A DNA stretch of 64,000 nucleotides from Salinispora pacifica CNR114 (GTDB lineage Bacteria > Actinomycetota > Actinomycetes > Mycobacteriales > Micromonosporaceae): assembly GCF_000514775.1 (NCBI RefSeq), contig NZ_AZWO01000023.1, positions 138 to 64,137 of the forward strand. Direction: 5' to 3'. The notes under the pieces are model-generated. The model had not been told where the DNA came from. It was given only the letters and a program-made list of their open reading frames with translations, and did no database searches. How positions within the stretch are numbered: position 1 is the stretch's first letter; every line of letters starts with the position of its first letter. Made by a program: the position numbers and the translations under genes. This document shows positions 50,297 to 59,410 of the stretch, piece by piece.

Positions 50297-52414
50297 TCAA
50301 CCGGACAGGTCAACCGTGGTGAGCCGTTGGGTGGCGCGGGACAGCGCGACGTACAACGTCCGTACGCCCGACCCCGGCTCCGCCCGGATCTCGCCCGGGG
50401 CGACCAGGACGACGCCGTCGTACTCCATGCCCTTGGCCTCCAGGCTCGTCACCACCTGCAACCGGGGCGCGTCGATCCCGTCCAGCCACCCGGCTACCTC
50501 GGCCCGACGCGGCACCGGCGTGACCACGCCGACCGTGCCGGGGACCTCGGCGAGCAAGGTGTTGACCGCCGTGCGCACGGTGGTCTCCAACTCCGCCGGC
50601 GGCACGCTCAGCTGCACCGGGGCGACGCCGGTGGAGCGGACGGCGGTCGGCAGCGGGAGGTCCGGGTCAACCCGCCGGATCTCGGCCGCCGCCACCGCGA
50701 AGATCTCCGCCGGGTTGCGGTAGTTGGTGGTCAGGGTGAAGTGGTGCCGCGCGCGCCGGCCGAGCGCCTGGTCGCGGGCTCGAGCCAACTCCGTTGGGTC
50801 ACCGGTCCATGCCGTCTGCGCGGGATCGCCGACGACGGTCCACGAGGCCAACCGCCCCCGGCGGCCGATCATCCGCCACTGCATCGGCGACACGTCCTGG
50901 GACTCGTCCACCACCACGTGCGTGTACTCGCGATAGTCCTCGGGGCGTTCCCGGGCCGCCGCTCGGGCGGCGCGCTGCCGATCGGCGAACGTGCTCAGCT
51001 CGCGTACTCCGCCGGCCAGTTGGAACGGGTCCCGCCGCGGCCGGGCCGGCTTCATCGGCTTGCCCAGCAGGGCGTCCAACTCATCGAGCAGCGCGACGTC
51101 GGCCACGGTCAACCCAAGGGCTGCCCCGGCCCGGTACGCCTCGCCGAGCAGGCGGACCTCGTCGGCGGAGAGCACCCCCGCGGCGTAGCGGCGCAGCCGC
51201 TCGGGCTCGGCCAGCCAGCCGAGTACGTGCCGCGGGTGGAGCCGCGGCCACCACGCCTTGAGGAACTCGCGGAAGTCCGTCCGGTCGGCCAGCTCGTCCT
51301 CGAACGCCCGCTGCTGCGGCAGGCCGGGAACGCCCAGCTGCCGGGCCTGCGCCCAGAGCGCGGCGAAGACGCCGTCGAAGCCGGCCCGGCGTACCTCGTT
51401 GCGCCGCGCGCCCCGCCGCAACGCCCGATCCCGGATCGCGGTCAGCTCGCGACGATCCACCCGCAGTAGCTCGCCCCGGTAGAGCAGCCGCAGCTCGTTC
51501 GGGGTGCCCGGCGCCGCGTCCCGGGCGGCCCGCTCCAAGACCCGCCGCATCCGCAGCGAGCCCTTCACCGCGGCGACCTCCGGTGGGTCGGTACGGGTCG
51601 CACGGACCCCCGGGAAGAGCCCACCGAGCGCGGCGAGGGTGGCGGTCTCCTCGCCCAGCGACGGCAGCACCGACCCGATGTACTCGACGAACACGGCCGA
51701 CGGCCCGACCACCAGAATGCCGCCGCCGGCGTACCGGCTGCGGTCGGTGTAGAGCAGGTACGCCGCCCGGTGCAGGGCCACCGCCGTCTTGCCGGTCCCC
51801 GGGCCGCCGGAGACCACGGTGACACCGGAGCCTGGCGAGCGGATCGCCTCGTCCTGCTCCCGCTGGATGGTCGCCACAATGTCCCGCATTCCCCGCCCGG
51901 TCGCCTGGGACAGGGCAGCCAGCAGGGCGCCGTCGCCGACCGTCGTCATGTCCGGCGGAGTGGCAGCCGGGTCGAGCAGGTCGTCCTCGATCCCGGTGAC
52001 CCGCTCTCCGCTTGAGGAGATCATGCGGCGGCGAATCACGCCCAGCGGCTGTGCCGGGGTCGCCCGGTAGAAGGCGGCGGCGGCCGGGGCCCGCCAGTCC
52101 ACCACCAGTGTCCTGGCACTCTCGTCCCGAATGCCGAGGCGGCCGACGTGCAGCACCTGCCCGTTGTGCAGGTCGAGTCGGCCGAAGACGAGCCCCTCGT
52201 GCTCGGCGTCGAGCAGGTGTCGGCGCTGCGCCGCGTGAAAGACCATCGCGTCCCGCTCGACGAGCGCGCCGAAGTTGCCGACCCGGGCCAGGCGGTAGCC
52301 GTCGGACTCGGCGCGGACCGCCGCCTGGCGCAGCTCGGCGAGGCGCGCGTACACCCGGTCCAGGTGCCGCTGCTCGACGGCGATCTCCTGCTCCAGCTCG
52401 GTCCGGTCGGTCAA
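50297..52414 (-). CDS. HelD/HelR-like RNA polymerase-associated ATPase
   Basis: 705 residues. The start is a TTG at 52414 with AGGAGGAAC just upstream. Long N-terminal coiled arm (EIAVEQRHLDRVYARL), Walker A SGGPGTGKTAVALHRAAYLL, UvrD-type motifs (HVVVDESQDVSPMQW, VGDPAQTAW, TTNYRNPAEI, EAKGMEYDGVVLV, YVALSRATQRL). Such class II HelD proteins free stalled RNA polymerase, and HelR gives rifamycin tolerance in Streptomyces. No rifamycin-associated promoter element (palindrome GGGGCTTGC...) is visible. Confidence 0.9.
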   Translation of the reverse strand: MTDRTELEQEIAVEQRHLDRVYARLAELRQAAVRAESDGYRLARVGNFGALVERDAMVFHAAQRRHLLDAEHEGLVFGRLDLHNGQVLHVGRLGIRDESARTLVVDWRAPAAAAFYRATPAQPLGVIRRRMISSSGERVTGIEDDLLDPAATPPDMTTVGDGALLAALSQATGRGMRDIVATIQREQDEAIRSPGSGVTVVSGGPGTGKTAVALHRAAYLLYTDRSRYAGGGILVVGPSAVFVEYIGSVLPSLGEETATLAALGGLFPGVRATRTDPPEVAAVKGSLRMRRVLERAARDAAPGTPNELRLLYRGELLRVDRRELTAIRDRALRRGARRNEVRRAGFDGVFAALWAQARQLGVPGLPQQRAFEDELADRTDFREFLKAWWPRLHPRHVLGWLAEPERLRRYAAGVLSADEVRLLGEAYRAGAALGLTVADVALLDELDALLGKPMKPARPRRDPFQLAGGVRELSTFADRQRAARAAARERPEDYREYTHVVVDESQDVSPMQWRMIGRRGRLASWTVVGDPAQTAWTGDPTELARARDQALGRRARHHFTLTTNYRNPAEIFAVAAAEIRRVDPDLPLPTAVRSTGVAPVQLSVPPAELETTVRTAVNTLLAEVPGTVGVVTPVPRRAEVAGWLDGIDAPRLQVVTSLEAKGMEYDGVVLVAPGEIRAEPGSGVRTLYVALSRATQRLTTVDLSG

Positions 52415-52548
52415 CGCTCGTTCCTCCTGAGGTCGGTGACCAGCGCCGCGCGGGACACGCGGCGGTCAACCGCACGAGGGTACGCCCCGGCTGTGTGCAC
52501 CGCGCCAGGGCGCTCAGCAGCGGGAGTGCACCCCGCTGACCAGCAAAG

Positions 52549-52592
52549 AACGATGCGGCCCGCCGGGATGTCCCGACGGGCCGCATCGTTCG
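52549..52592 (-). terminator. Terminator of the 109-residue gene
   Basis: 14-bp arms AACGATGCGGCCCG / CGGGCCGCATCGTT with a 14-base loop, 37 bases after the stop at 52629. Confidence 0.85.
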
Positions 52593-52628
52593 TCGCTCCC
52601 CGAGCGGGGTAGCTGGCTGGCGGGAGGG

Positions 52629-52958
52629 TCAGCCCTCGAAGACGCCGGCCTCGACGAGGCGCTTCTCGGTGGCGTCCCAGCCGTCACCCGGGTGGGTGGC
52701 GTTGAGGGCGCTCAGCTCTGCCCGGATCTTGGCGGCGTGCCCCGCCGCGGCCAGCGTCCGGATCTCCTCGACGAAGGCGTCGGAGTCGGTGCGCAGGTGT
52801 TCCGTCTTGCCGTTGGTCAGGTTACGGACGTACGCGTTCCGGCCGCCGTTGAGCGGGATCACGTACTTGAACTCGCCCAGCACGCTGAGGGCACCACCCT
52901 GGCCAGCCTGGCCGGCCCGGACAGACGCGCGCGCGGTCTTCGAGGTGTTACTCGCCAC
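52629..52958 (-). CDS. Conserved hypothetical protein, 109 residues
   Basis: Start is the GTG at 52958 with AAGGAG eight bases upstream; the frame continues to 53132 without family support. A small basic head (VASNTSKTARASVRAG) with Gly-Gln repeats, then FKYVIPLNGGRNAYVRNLTNGKTEHLRTDSD (quoted in parts: YVIPLNGGRNAYVRNL) and a helical end GHAAKIRAELSALN. The strand-turn-strand part resembles a small beta-sheet (KOW/Tudor-like) fold, a guess. Terminator follows. Confidence 0.7.
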   Translation of the reverse strand: MASNTSKTARASVRAGQAGQGGALSVLGEFKYVIPLNGGRNAYVRNLTNGKTEHLRTDSDAFVEEIRTLAAAGHAAKIRAELSALNATHPGDGWDATEKRLVEAGVFEG

Positions 52959-53268
52959 GGAGGTACTCCTTGCAGACGTACGGTGAGGACGCGGGTAAGA
53001 CGTCCGGGGGCTGGTGCGGACCTCACCCGGTGGGTGATCCCGCGGAGAATTCGCGGCACAGGCCGCCAATGGAACTGTACACGAGCGGGGGGCCGGGTTG
53101 GCCACCGCCTCGGGCTGGTCCAACGGGTTCACCCGACCGGCTATTCCGGGACCCGATTTTCCGAATCCCTAGCGCACCATCTGTCACACCAGTCATGATG
53201 TGCCCCGGTAGCCACCTGGCGCGACGAGGTCGTAGGGGAAGACGCACCTCGCTCCCCGGGAGGTCACC
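52959..53268. other. Intergenic gap between two small genes
   Basis: 310 bases; the divergent promoters of the 109-residue gene and the DUF3145 gene must lie here. No RNA gene or hairpin with T run was found; small frames on either strand are shadows. Confidence 0.4.
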
Positions 53269-53760
53269 GTGCCAACGCGTGGCGTCGTATACGTCCACTC
53301 GACCCCGCTCGCCGTGTGCTCGCACGTCGAGTGGGCGATCGCGCGCGTCCTTGCGGCGCCGGTCAACCTGCAGTGGACAACCCAGCCCGTTGACCCCGGC
53401 GCCCGCCGGGCGGAGTGCGGGTGGACCGGCCGCCCCGGAACGGGCGCCGAGCTGGCTGCTGCCCTTCGACAGTGGCCCATGATCCGTTTCGAGGTCACGG
53501 AGGAGCCGAGCCCAGGCGCCGATGGAGAACGCTTCATGTACGTCCCCGGCCGCGGGCTCTTCCAGGCAACCGTCGGCGCGGCCGGCGACATTCAGCTCGG
53601 TGAGGACCGTTTGCGCAGCATCATGGCGGATGCCCGGGCGCCCGAGGCCCTCGCCCACGCCCTGGAGAAGGCCCTCGGGGCGGCCTGGGACGCCGAGTTG
53701 GAGCCCTATCGGTATGCCGGCGACGGTGCCCCGGTGACGCTGCTCACCCGCGTCGGCTGA
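53269..53760 (+). CDS. DUF3145 protein
   Basis: 163 residues from the GTG at 53269 (GGGAGG upstream). The start MPTRGVVYVHSTPLAVCSHV and the block LQWTTQPVDPGARRAE are family signatures. The family is actinobacterial and lies near the fatty-acid synthase genes in Streptomyces, as here. Role unknown. No membrane segments. Confidence 0.92.
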   Translation: MPTRGVVYVHSTPLAVCSHVEWAIARVLAAPVNLQWTTQPVDPGARRAECGWTGRPGTGAELAAALRQWPMIRFEVTEEPSPGADGERFMYVPGRGLFQATVGAAGDIQLGEDRLRSIMADARAPEALAHALEKALGAAWDAELEPYRYAGDGAPVTLLTRVG

Positions 53761-53854
53761 GGTCTACACCCACAGGTGAGGTCGCTACGTGTTTCGGTGG
53801 CGGCAATTCGGCGCGGGTAGGGTCGACCTGCCCCAACCAGCGTCGAAAGAGTGG

Positions 53855-55591
53855 ATGGCTCGCGTGTCGATACCTGCCCGACGTAATGGTGTCGCGGTCA
53901 TCGCGCTGGCCGTACTCACCGCACTGCTCCTTGCCGGCTGCACCGGCGGCCCGGGGCGCGCGCAGTCGACCCCGGCCCCGAGTGGCCCGCCGGCCGGCCC
54001 GTCGCCCATCGGCCCGGTCGAAGATCCGGCGGCCAGTGCCGCCGCCCTGGCCAGTACGCTGGCGGATGAGGACCTCGTCGGTCAGGTGTTGATGCCATTC
54101 GCCTACGGTGCCGCCGCCGACCAGGTCACGGCCGGCTCGGCCGCCGGCAACCAGGAACTGGCCGGCGTCGACACCCCCGCCGAAATGATCGCGAAGTATC
54201 GCCTCGGCGGGCTCATCCTCGTCGGCTTCAGCGCGGACGACCCGACCAGCGGCAACCAGGTAACCACCAACGTCGACAACCCGGAACAGGTCCGGGCACT
54301 GACCACCGGGCTGCGGTCCGCCGCCGCCGGCCTGGCCGCCGGCGAGGCGCCGTTCCTCATCGGCACCGACCAGGAGTACGGGGTGGTCACCCGGATCAGC
54401 GACGGGGTCACCCTGCTGCCCAGCGCGTTGGCCATGGGGGCGGCCGGCAGACCTGAACTGACCGAGGCCGCCTGGCGGGCCGCCGGCACCGAACTCGCCG
54501 CCATGGGCATCAACCTGGACTTCGCTCCCGTCGCCGACGTGCTGGTCACCCCCAGCACCGTGATCGGGTCCCGGTCGTACGGCGCCGACCCGTCGACTGT
54601 GGCCGAGCAGGTCAGTGCGGCAGTGAGCGGTCTACAGGCGACCGGCGTCGCGGCAACGCTGAAGCACTTTCCCGGCCACGGGCACAGCGCCACCGACTCC
54701 CACGAGGAACTGCCGGTGCTGCCGCAGCCCCGCACCGTGCTTGAGCTGGAGGCCTGGCCTCCCTTCGCGGCCGGCATCGGGGCCGGCGCCCTCGCCGTGA
54801 TGTCCGGGCACCTCGACGTCAGCGCGGTCGACCCGGGCACCCCGGCGACGTTCTCGCACACCCTGCTCACCGAGGTGCTCCGCGGCGAGCTCGGCTTTCC
54901 GGGGGTGGTGATCACCGACGGGATGAACATGGCCCCCGCCAAGCGCTGGTCGCCCGGCGAGGCTGCGGTTCGGGCGCTGAAGGCCGGCAACGACCTGATC
55001 CTCATGCCGCCGAACGTCGGCCAGGCGTACGACGGGCTGCTCACCGCGTTGCGTGACGGCTCGCTGCCCCGCAACCGGCTGGTGGAGGCGGTGACCCGGG
55101 TGCTGACCATGAAGTTCACCCTGGCTGGGGCGGCCACCCCGGAACTGGATGTCCTCGGCGCGCCGGCCCACCAGGCGGCGGCTGCCGAACTCGCCACCGC
55201 CGCGGTGACCGCGCTGCGCGGCCCGTGTGGCAGCCCGGTCTCCGGGCCGGTCACCGTGACCGCCGCCGACGGCCGGGAGCGCACCCGGGCGACGCTGATC
55301 GAGAAGCTGACCGCGGCCGGGGTGCCGGTCACCGACAGCGGGGGTGCCGTGGTCCACCTGGTCGGCTACGGCGACAGCGCCGACGACCTGAGCGCCGACG
55401 CCGCCGTGACCGTCGCTATGAACACCCCGTACCTGTTGGCCGAGGCGGACTCCCCGGCGTTGCTGGCGACCTACTCGTCGAGCCCGGCGTCGATGACCGG
55501 GCTGGCCCAGGTGTTGGCCGGCAAGGCCATCCCGGCCGGCCGCGCACCGGTGCCGGTATCCGGCCTGCCCGCCACGACCTGCGGCAGCTGA
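53855..55591 (+). CDS. nagZ: Lipoprotein beta-N-acetylglucosaminidase (GH3, NagZ type)
   Basis: 578 residues from the ATG at 53855. Lipobox LLLAGC with Cys29, Pro/Ser linker, then a GH3 barrel: KHFPGHGHSATDSH (His of the NagZ loop) and ITDGMNM with the Asp nucleophile, GTDQEYGVVTRI, and an extra C-terminal domain (residues 430-578). It should trim GlcNAc from muropeptides outside the membrane; lipoprotein NagZ forms occur in actinobacteria. It follows DUF3145 by 94 bases. Confidence 0.92.
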   Translation: MARVSIPARRNGVAVIALAVLTALLLAGCTGGPGRAQSTPAPSGPPAGPSPIGPVEDPAASAAALASTLADEDLVGQVLMPFAYGAAADQVTAGSAAGNQELAGVDTPAEMIAKYRLGGLILVGFSADDPTSGNQVTTNVDNPEQVRALTTGLRSAAAGLAAGEAPFLIGTDQEYGVVTRISDGVTLLPSALAMGAAGRPELTEAAWRAAGTELAAMGINLDFAPVADVLVTPSTVIGSRSYGADPSTVAEQVSAAVSGLQATGVAATLKHFPGHGHSATDSHEELPVLPQPRTVLELEAWPPFAAGIGAGALAVMSGHLDVSAVDPGTPATFSHTLLTEVLRGELGFPGVVITDGMNMAPAKRWSPGEAAVRALKAGNDLILMPPNVGQAYDGLLTALRDGSLPRNRLVEAVTRVLTMKFTLAGAATPELDVLGAPAHQAAAAELATAAVTALRGPCGSPVSGPVTVTAADGRERTRATLIEKLTAAGVPVTDSGGAVVHLVGYGDSADDLSADAAVTVAMNTPYLLAEADSPALLATYSSSPASMTGLAQVLAGKAIPAGRAPVPVSGLPATTCGS

Positions 55592-55627
55592 GTTACCCGG
55601 TCGGCCGGGGCCCAGTCGGTGGACCGG

Positions 55628-56305
55628 TCAGCCCGCCGTACGCACCCCCTGCACCGCCAACCGATACACCGGCAACATGTCGGAGTGGTCGGTGAACACG
55701 CTCTCGTTGGTCACGAACAGCAGGGCTTGCCCGTTCGCCGAAACGGCCGCTCCCCAGCCGCGGTTGACCTCGTCAAGCGAGTTTTGGCTGACCCAGGTCG
55801 CCTCCACGCCGGTGAGGTCATCGACGGTCAGGTCACGGAACTGCGCCTCGGTGGCCTGCTCGAGCGACGTGTCGGCGAGGAAGGCGTCCAGGGCCGCCCG
55901 GGGCGTGACACCCTGCTCGGTGGTCCAGACCCGGAGGAAACCGCCACCCGGGCCACGGCCCACCTCGCACCGTACGGTGGCGCCGCCGCGCAGCGTCATT
56001 ATCGCCGCCATCTCGGCGGCCAACTCCGGATCCTCGGCGGTCGTCGGGTCCACCTCGATGGTCTCGGCCTGCCATCCCTCGGCGACCGGGAAGGTGACCG
56101 GCAGTGGGCACGGCCCGTCCGCGCCACCGGCGGCACCGTCGGCGTCGGCCGAGGTGATCTCGTCGTACCAGGGCTCGCCGACGGCGGCGCTCTCGGCCGA
56201 CGCCGGCTCGTCGGCCGGCTCGTCGGCCACGCCGCAGCCGGCCGACACCAGGAGGGCGAGAACGGCCAGCGTGGCCGGTAGACGATGACGCAGCACAGTA
56301 CACAT
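55628..56305 (-). CDS. Lipoprotein of unknown function
   Basis: 225 residues from the ATG at 56305. Lipobox VSAGC with Cys24, an acidic linker with the repeat DEPADEPA, then a domain with CPLPVTFPVAEGWQAE and VRCEVGRGPGGGFLRVW (two Cys that could pair) and a C-terminal alternating strand set (GWGAAVSANGQALLFVTNE). It resembles LpqN-type actinobacterial lipoproteins only in layout. Convergent with nagZ. Confidence 0.8.
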   Translation of the reverse strand: MCTVLRHRLPATLAVLALLVSAGCGVADEPADEPASAESAAVGEPWYDEITSADADGAAGGADGPCPLPVTFPVAEGWQAETIEVDPTTAEDPELAAEMAAIMTLRGGATVRCEVGRGPGGGFLRVWTTEQGVTPRAALDAFLADTSLEQATEAQFRDLTVDDLTGVEATWVSQNSLDEVNRGWGAAVSANGQALLFVTNESVFTDHSDMLPVYRLAVQGVRTAG

Positions 56306-56372
56306 CCCCAGGATCGAATTGGACCGACACAGTGCAGCGTGCCGGCCACCCACCGGGATAGATGTATACCGG

Positions 56373-56409
56373 AGCCCCCGGACACCGCGGTCGGCGGTAC
56401 CCGGGGGCT
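56373..56409 (-). terminator. Terminator of the fatty-acid operon
   Basis: 9-bp arms AGCCCCCGG / CCGGGGGCT around 19 bases, 13 bases after the carboxylase stop at 56422. Confidence 0.7.
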
Positions 56410-56421
56410 GCCCGATATCCG

Positions 56422-57846
56422 CTAGAGCGGGATGTTGCCGTGGGCGCCGCGACCGGCCGGTGCCGCCGCGAGAGCCTCAGCGATCTGTCGGCGGGTCTCG
56501 GCTGGTTTGATGACGTTGTCGACCACACCGATCTCCAACGCCCGGTTCACGCCACCCGCGACCCGGATCTGCTCCTCGATCAGCTCGGCGCGTAGCGCCT
56601 CCCGCTTCTCCGGCGGCGTGGCGGCCAGCTTCTTGCGGTGCAGGATGTTCACCGCCGCGCTGGCGCCCATCACCGCGACCTCCGCGTTCGGCCAGGCGAA
56701 GACCGCGGTCGCGCCGAGGGATCGGGAGTTCATCGCGATGTACGCCCCGCCGTACGCCTTGCGGGTCACCAGCGTCACCCGCGGTACGACCGCCTCGGCG
56801 AAGGCGTGCAGCAGCTTCGCCCCGCGCCGGACCACCCCGTCCCACTCCTGACCCAGCCCGGGCAGGTAGCCGGGGACGTCAACGAGCACGATCAGCGGTA
56901 CGCCGAGCGAGTCGCACATCCGCACGAAACGGGCCGCCTTCTCGGCGCTGGACGCGTCGAGGCAGCCGCCGAGTCGCAGCGGGTTGTTGGCGATCACGCC
57001 GACCGTCCGGCCGGCGAACCGTCCCAGGGTGGTGACGATGTTCGGGGCCCACTTGGCGTGCAGCTCGACACCGGGCGCGTCGAGCAGCGCCTTGACCACC
57101 GGTTTGACGTCGTACGCCCGGTTGGTCTCGGCCGGCATCTTCGCGGCCAGGTCGTGCCCGTCCTCGGCGGTGGCCGGCACGTCGTCTGGGCAGAGTCGGC
57201 CCTGGTGGCCGAGGAGGGCCGCGAGCCGGCGCGACTGGGCCAGCGCCTCCTCGTCGTCCCGGCACGTCACGTGTACGACGCCGGAGCGTCGGCCGTGCGG
57301 TTCGGGGCCACCGAGGCGGGCCATGTCGACCTGCTCGCCGGTGACGCTGCGGACGACCTCCGGGCCGGTCACGAAGATCCGGCCGGCGCCGCTCATCACC
57401 ACGATGTCGGTGAGCGCCGGCCCGTAGGCGGCGCCCCCCGCGGCGGGACCGAGCACGACGGAGATCTGTGGTACCCGGCCGGAGGCGCGGACCATGGCGG
57501 CGAAGACCTGACCGACCGCGTCGAGCGCGACCACGCCCTCGGCGAGTCGGGCTCCGCCGGAGTGCCAGAGCCCGAGTACGGGCACCCGCTCCCGGACGGC
57601 GGTGTCAATCGCGTCAACGATGTGGCGGCAGCCGTCAACGCCCATCGCGCCGCCCATCTTCGTGGCGTCGGTGGCGTACGCGATGGCCGGTGTGCCCTCG
57701 ATCTCGCCGCGGGCACAGAGCACCCCGGAGCTGTCACGTGGGGCGAGTAGGCGGAGCGTGCCCGCGTCGAACAGGGACCGGAGCCGCAGCTCCGGATCCC
57801 GATAGTCCACGGTAGAGGTTTCGGGGCCGGCAACAGTGGTGGTCAC
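56422..57846 (-). CDS. Acyl-CoA carboxylase beta subunit (carboxyltransferase)
   Basis: 474 residues from the GTG at 57846 (GGAGG five bases upstream). Two crotonase-type halves: GGARLAEGVVALDAVGQVF, GPAAGGAAYGPALTDIVVM in the N-half; DVPGYLPGLGQEW, AWPNAEVAVMGASAAVNILH in the C-half. It carries carboxyl transfer from biotin to acetyl- or propionyl-CoA, giving malonyl-CoA for the operon. Last gene of the unit; the biotin subunit lies elsewhere. In Streptomyces the same place holds an AccD/PccB-like gene. Confidence 0.92.
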   Translation of the reverse strand: MTTTVAGPETSTVDYRDPELRLRSLFDAGTLRLLAPRDSSGVLCARGEIEGTPAIAYATDATKMGGAMGVDGCRHIVDAIDTAVRERVPVLGLWHSGGARLAEGVVALDAVGQVFAAMVRASGRVPQISVVLGPAAGGAAYGPALTDIVVMSGAGRIFVTGPEVVRSVTGEQVDMARLGGPEPHGRRSGVVHVTCRDDEEALAQSRRLAALLGHQGRLCPDDVPATAEDGHDLAAKMPAETNRAYDVKPVVKALLDAPGVELHAKWAPNIVTTLGRFAGRTVGVIANNPLRLGGCLDASSAEKAARFVRMCDSLGVPLIVLVDVPGYLPGLGQEWDGVVRRGAKLLHAFAEAVVPRVTLVTRKAYGGAYIAMNSRSLGATAVFAWPNAEVAVMGASAAVNILHRKKLAATPPEKREALRAELIEEQIRVAGGVNRALEIGVVDNVIKPAETRRQIAEALAAAPAGRGAHGNIPL

Positions 57847-57869
57847 GTGAGCCTCCAAGGCTGTGGTCC

Positions 57870-59096
57870 TCAGGCCCGCGTGAAGACGAGAGCCACGTTG
57901 TGCCCGCCGAAGCCGAAGGAGTTGTTCAGCGCAGCGGGGATCTCCAGGTGGCGCGCCTTGTTGGCGGCCACATCCAGGTCGAGACCGTCGTCCGGGTCAT
58001 CCAGGTTGATCGTGGGTGGCACCACACCATCCCGAATCGCCAGGATTGTGGCGATCGACTCCAGCGCACCGGCCGCGCCGAGCAGGTGCCCGGACATCGA
58101 CTTCGTCGACGTCAGGACGGGGTGGTCGCCCACCGCCTGGTGCAGTGCCTTGATCTCGGCCAGATCCCCGACCGGGGTTGACGTGGCGTGCGCATTGACG
58201 TGCACGATGTCGCCCCGGTCGATGTCCGCGTCGGCGATCGCCTTCGTGATGGCCCGGATCGCGCCGGTGCCCTCCGGGTGCGGCTGCACGATGTCGTAGC
58301 CGTCGGAGGTTATTCCGGCGCCAGCGAGTCGGGCGTACACGTGGGCGCCGCGGGCCGCGGCGTGGTCGGCGCGTTCCAGCACGAGCACCCCGGCGCCTTC
58401 GCCGAGCACGAAGCCGTCGCGGGCCTTGTCCCAGGGGCGAGAGGCCCTCTCCGGCTCGTCGTTGCGGGTGGACATCGCCCGCATTGAGGAGAAGCCCGCG
58501 ATCGGCAGCTGGTGGATGACCGCCTCGGTGCCGCCGGCCACCACCACATCGGCGCGCCCGGCACGGATCATGTCCATGCCGAGGGTGATCGCCTCCGCGC
58601 CGGTGGCGCAGGCGCTGGCCACCGAGTGCACACCCGCGCGGGCCTGCAACTCCAGGCCGACCCAGGCGGCGGGGCCATTCGGCATCAGCATCGGAATGGT
58701 GTGCGGGGAGACCCGCCGTGGGCCGGAGGCCTCCAGGATGTCGTCCTGGTTGAGCAGGGTCAGTGCGCCGCCGATGCCCGAGCCGACGCTGACGCCGAGC
58801 CGCTCCGGGTCCAGCCCGGAGTCGGCGAGACCGGCATCCGCCCAGGCCTGTTTCGCGGCGATGATCGCTATTGCCTCGGAGCGGTCCAGCCGGCGCAACT
58901 TGACCCGGTCCAGCAGCTCAGCCGGGTCGACCGCGAGTTGGGCTGCGATCCGGACCGGTAGCTGTTCGGCCCAGTCCGGGGTAAGCGCGCTCACCCCGGA
59001 CTGGCCATTGAGCATGGCGTCCCAGGTTGACGCGACGTCCCCGCCCAGCGGGGTGGTCGCGCCGAGACCGGTAACGACGACGTCAGGGTGGGTCAT
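57870..59096 (-). CDS. fabF: 3-oxoacyl-ACP synthase II
   Basis: 408 residues, thiolase fold. Catalytic Cys163 (SACATGAEAI), His303 (NAHATSTPVGD) and His337 (KSMSGHLLGAAGALE). It condenses malonyl-ACP with growing acyl-ACP. The ATG is two bases after the acpP stop, so the two are co-translated. No ketosynthase-chain-length partner, so it is primary FAS II and not a polyketide pair. Confidence 0.97.
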   Translation of the reverse strand: MTHPDVVVTGLGATTPLGGDVASTWDAMLNGQSGVSALTPDWAEQLPVRIAAQLAVDPAELLDRVKLRRLDRSEAIAIIAAKQAWADAGLADSGLDPERLGVSVGSGIGGALTLLNQDDILEASGPRRVSPHTIPMLMPNGPAAWVGLELQARAGVHSVASACATGAEAITLGMDMIRAGRADVVVAGGTEAVIHQLPIAGFSSMRAMSTRNDEPERASRPWDKARDGFVLGEGAGVLVLERADHAAARGAHVYARLAGAGITSDGYDIVQPHPEGTGAIRAITKAIADADIDRGDIVHVNAHATSTPVGDLAEIKALHQAVGDHPVLTSTKSMSGHLLGAAGALESIATILAIRDGVVPPTINLDDPDDGLDLDVAANKARHLEIPAALNNSFGFGGHNVALVFTRA

Positions 59097-59098
59097 GG

Positions 59099-59338
59099 TC
59101 AGGACTGCGCCTCGATGTAGCTGACGGCGTCGCCGACCGTCTTCAGGTTCTGCACCTCGTTGTCCGGGATCTTGACGCCGAACTTCTCTTCGGCGGCCAC
59201 CACGACCTCCACCATCGACAGCGAGTCGACATCCAGGTCGTCGGTGAAGGACTTCCCCTCGGCCACGTCGTCCGGGGTCACCCCGGCAACCTCTTCGAGG
59301 ATCTCGGCGAGGCCGGTGGTGATCTCGTCACGGGTCAT
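59099..59338 (-). CDS. acpP: Acyl carrier protein
   Basis: 79 residues, acidic. The phosphopantetheine site is Ser39 in DDLDVDSLSMVE. It carries acyl chains for FabD, FabH and FabF. GAGAGGAACC precedes the ATG by about seven bases. Full length for actinobacterial AcpP. Confidence 0.97.
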   Translation of the reverse strand: MTRDEITTGLAEILEEVAGVTPDDVAEGKSFTDDLDVDSLSMVEVVVAAEEKFGVKIPDNEVQNLKTVGDAVSYIEAQS

Positions 59339-59410
59339 TGCTGTTGGTTCCTCTCATCGGGGTTGCTTCGCCGCGGTGGCGAAGGGTGGCGTGCCGAGGC
59401 ACGCCGGGTC

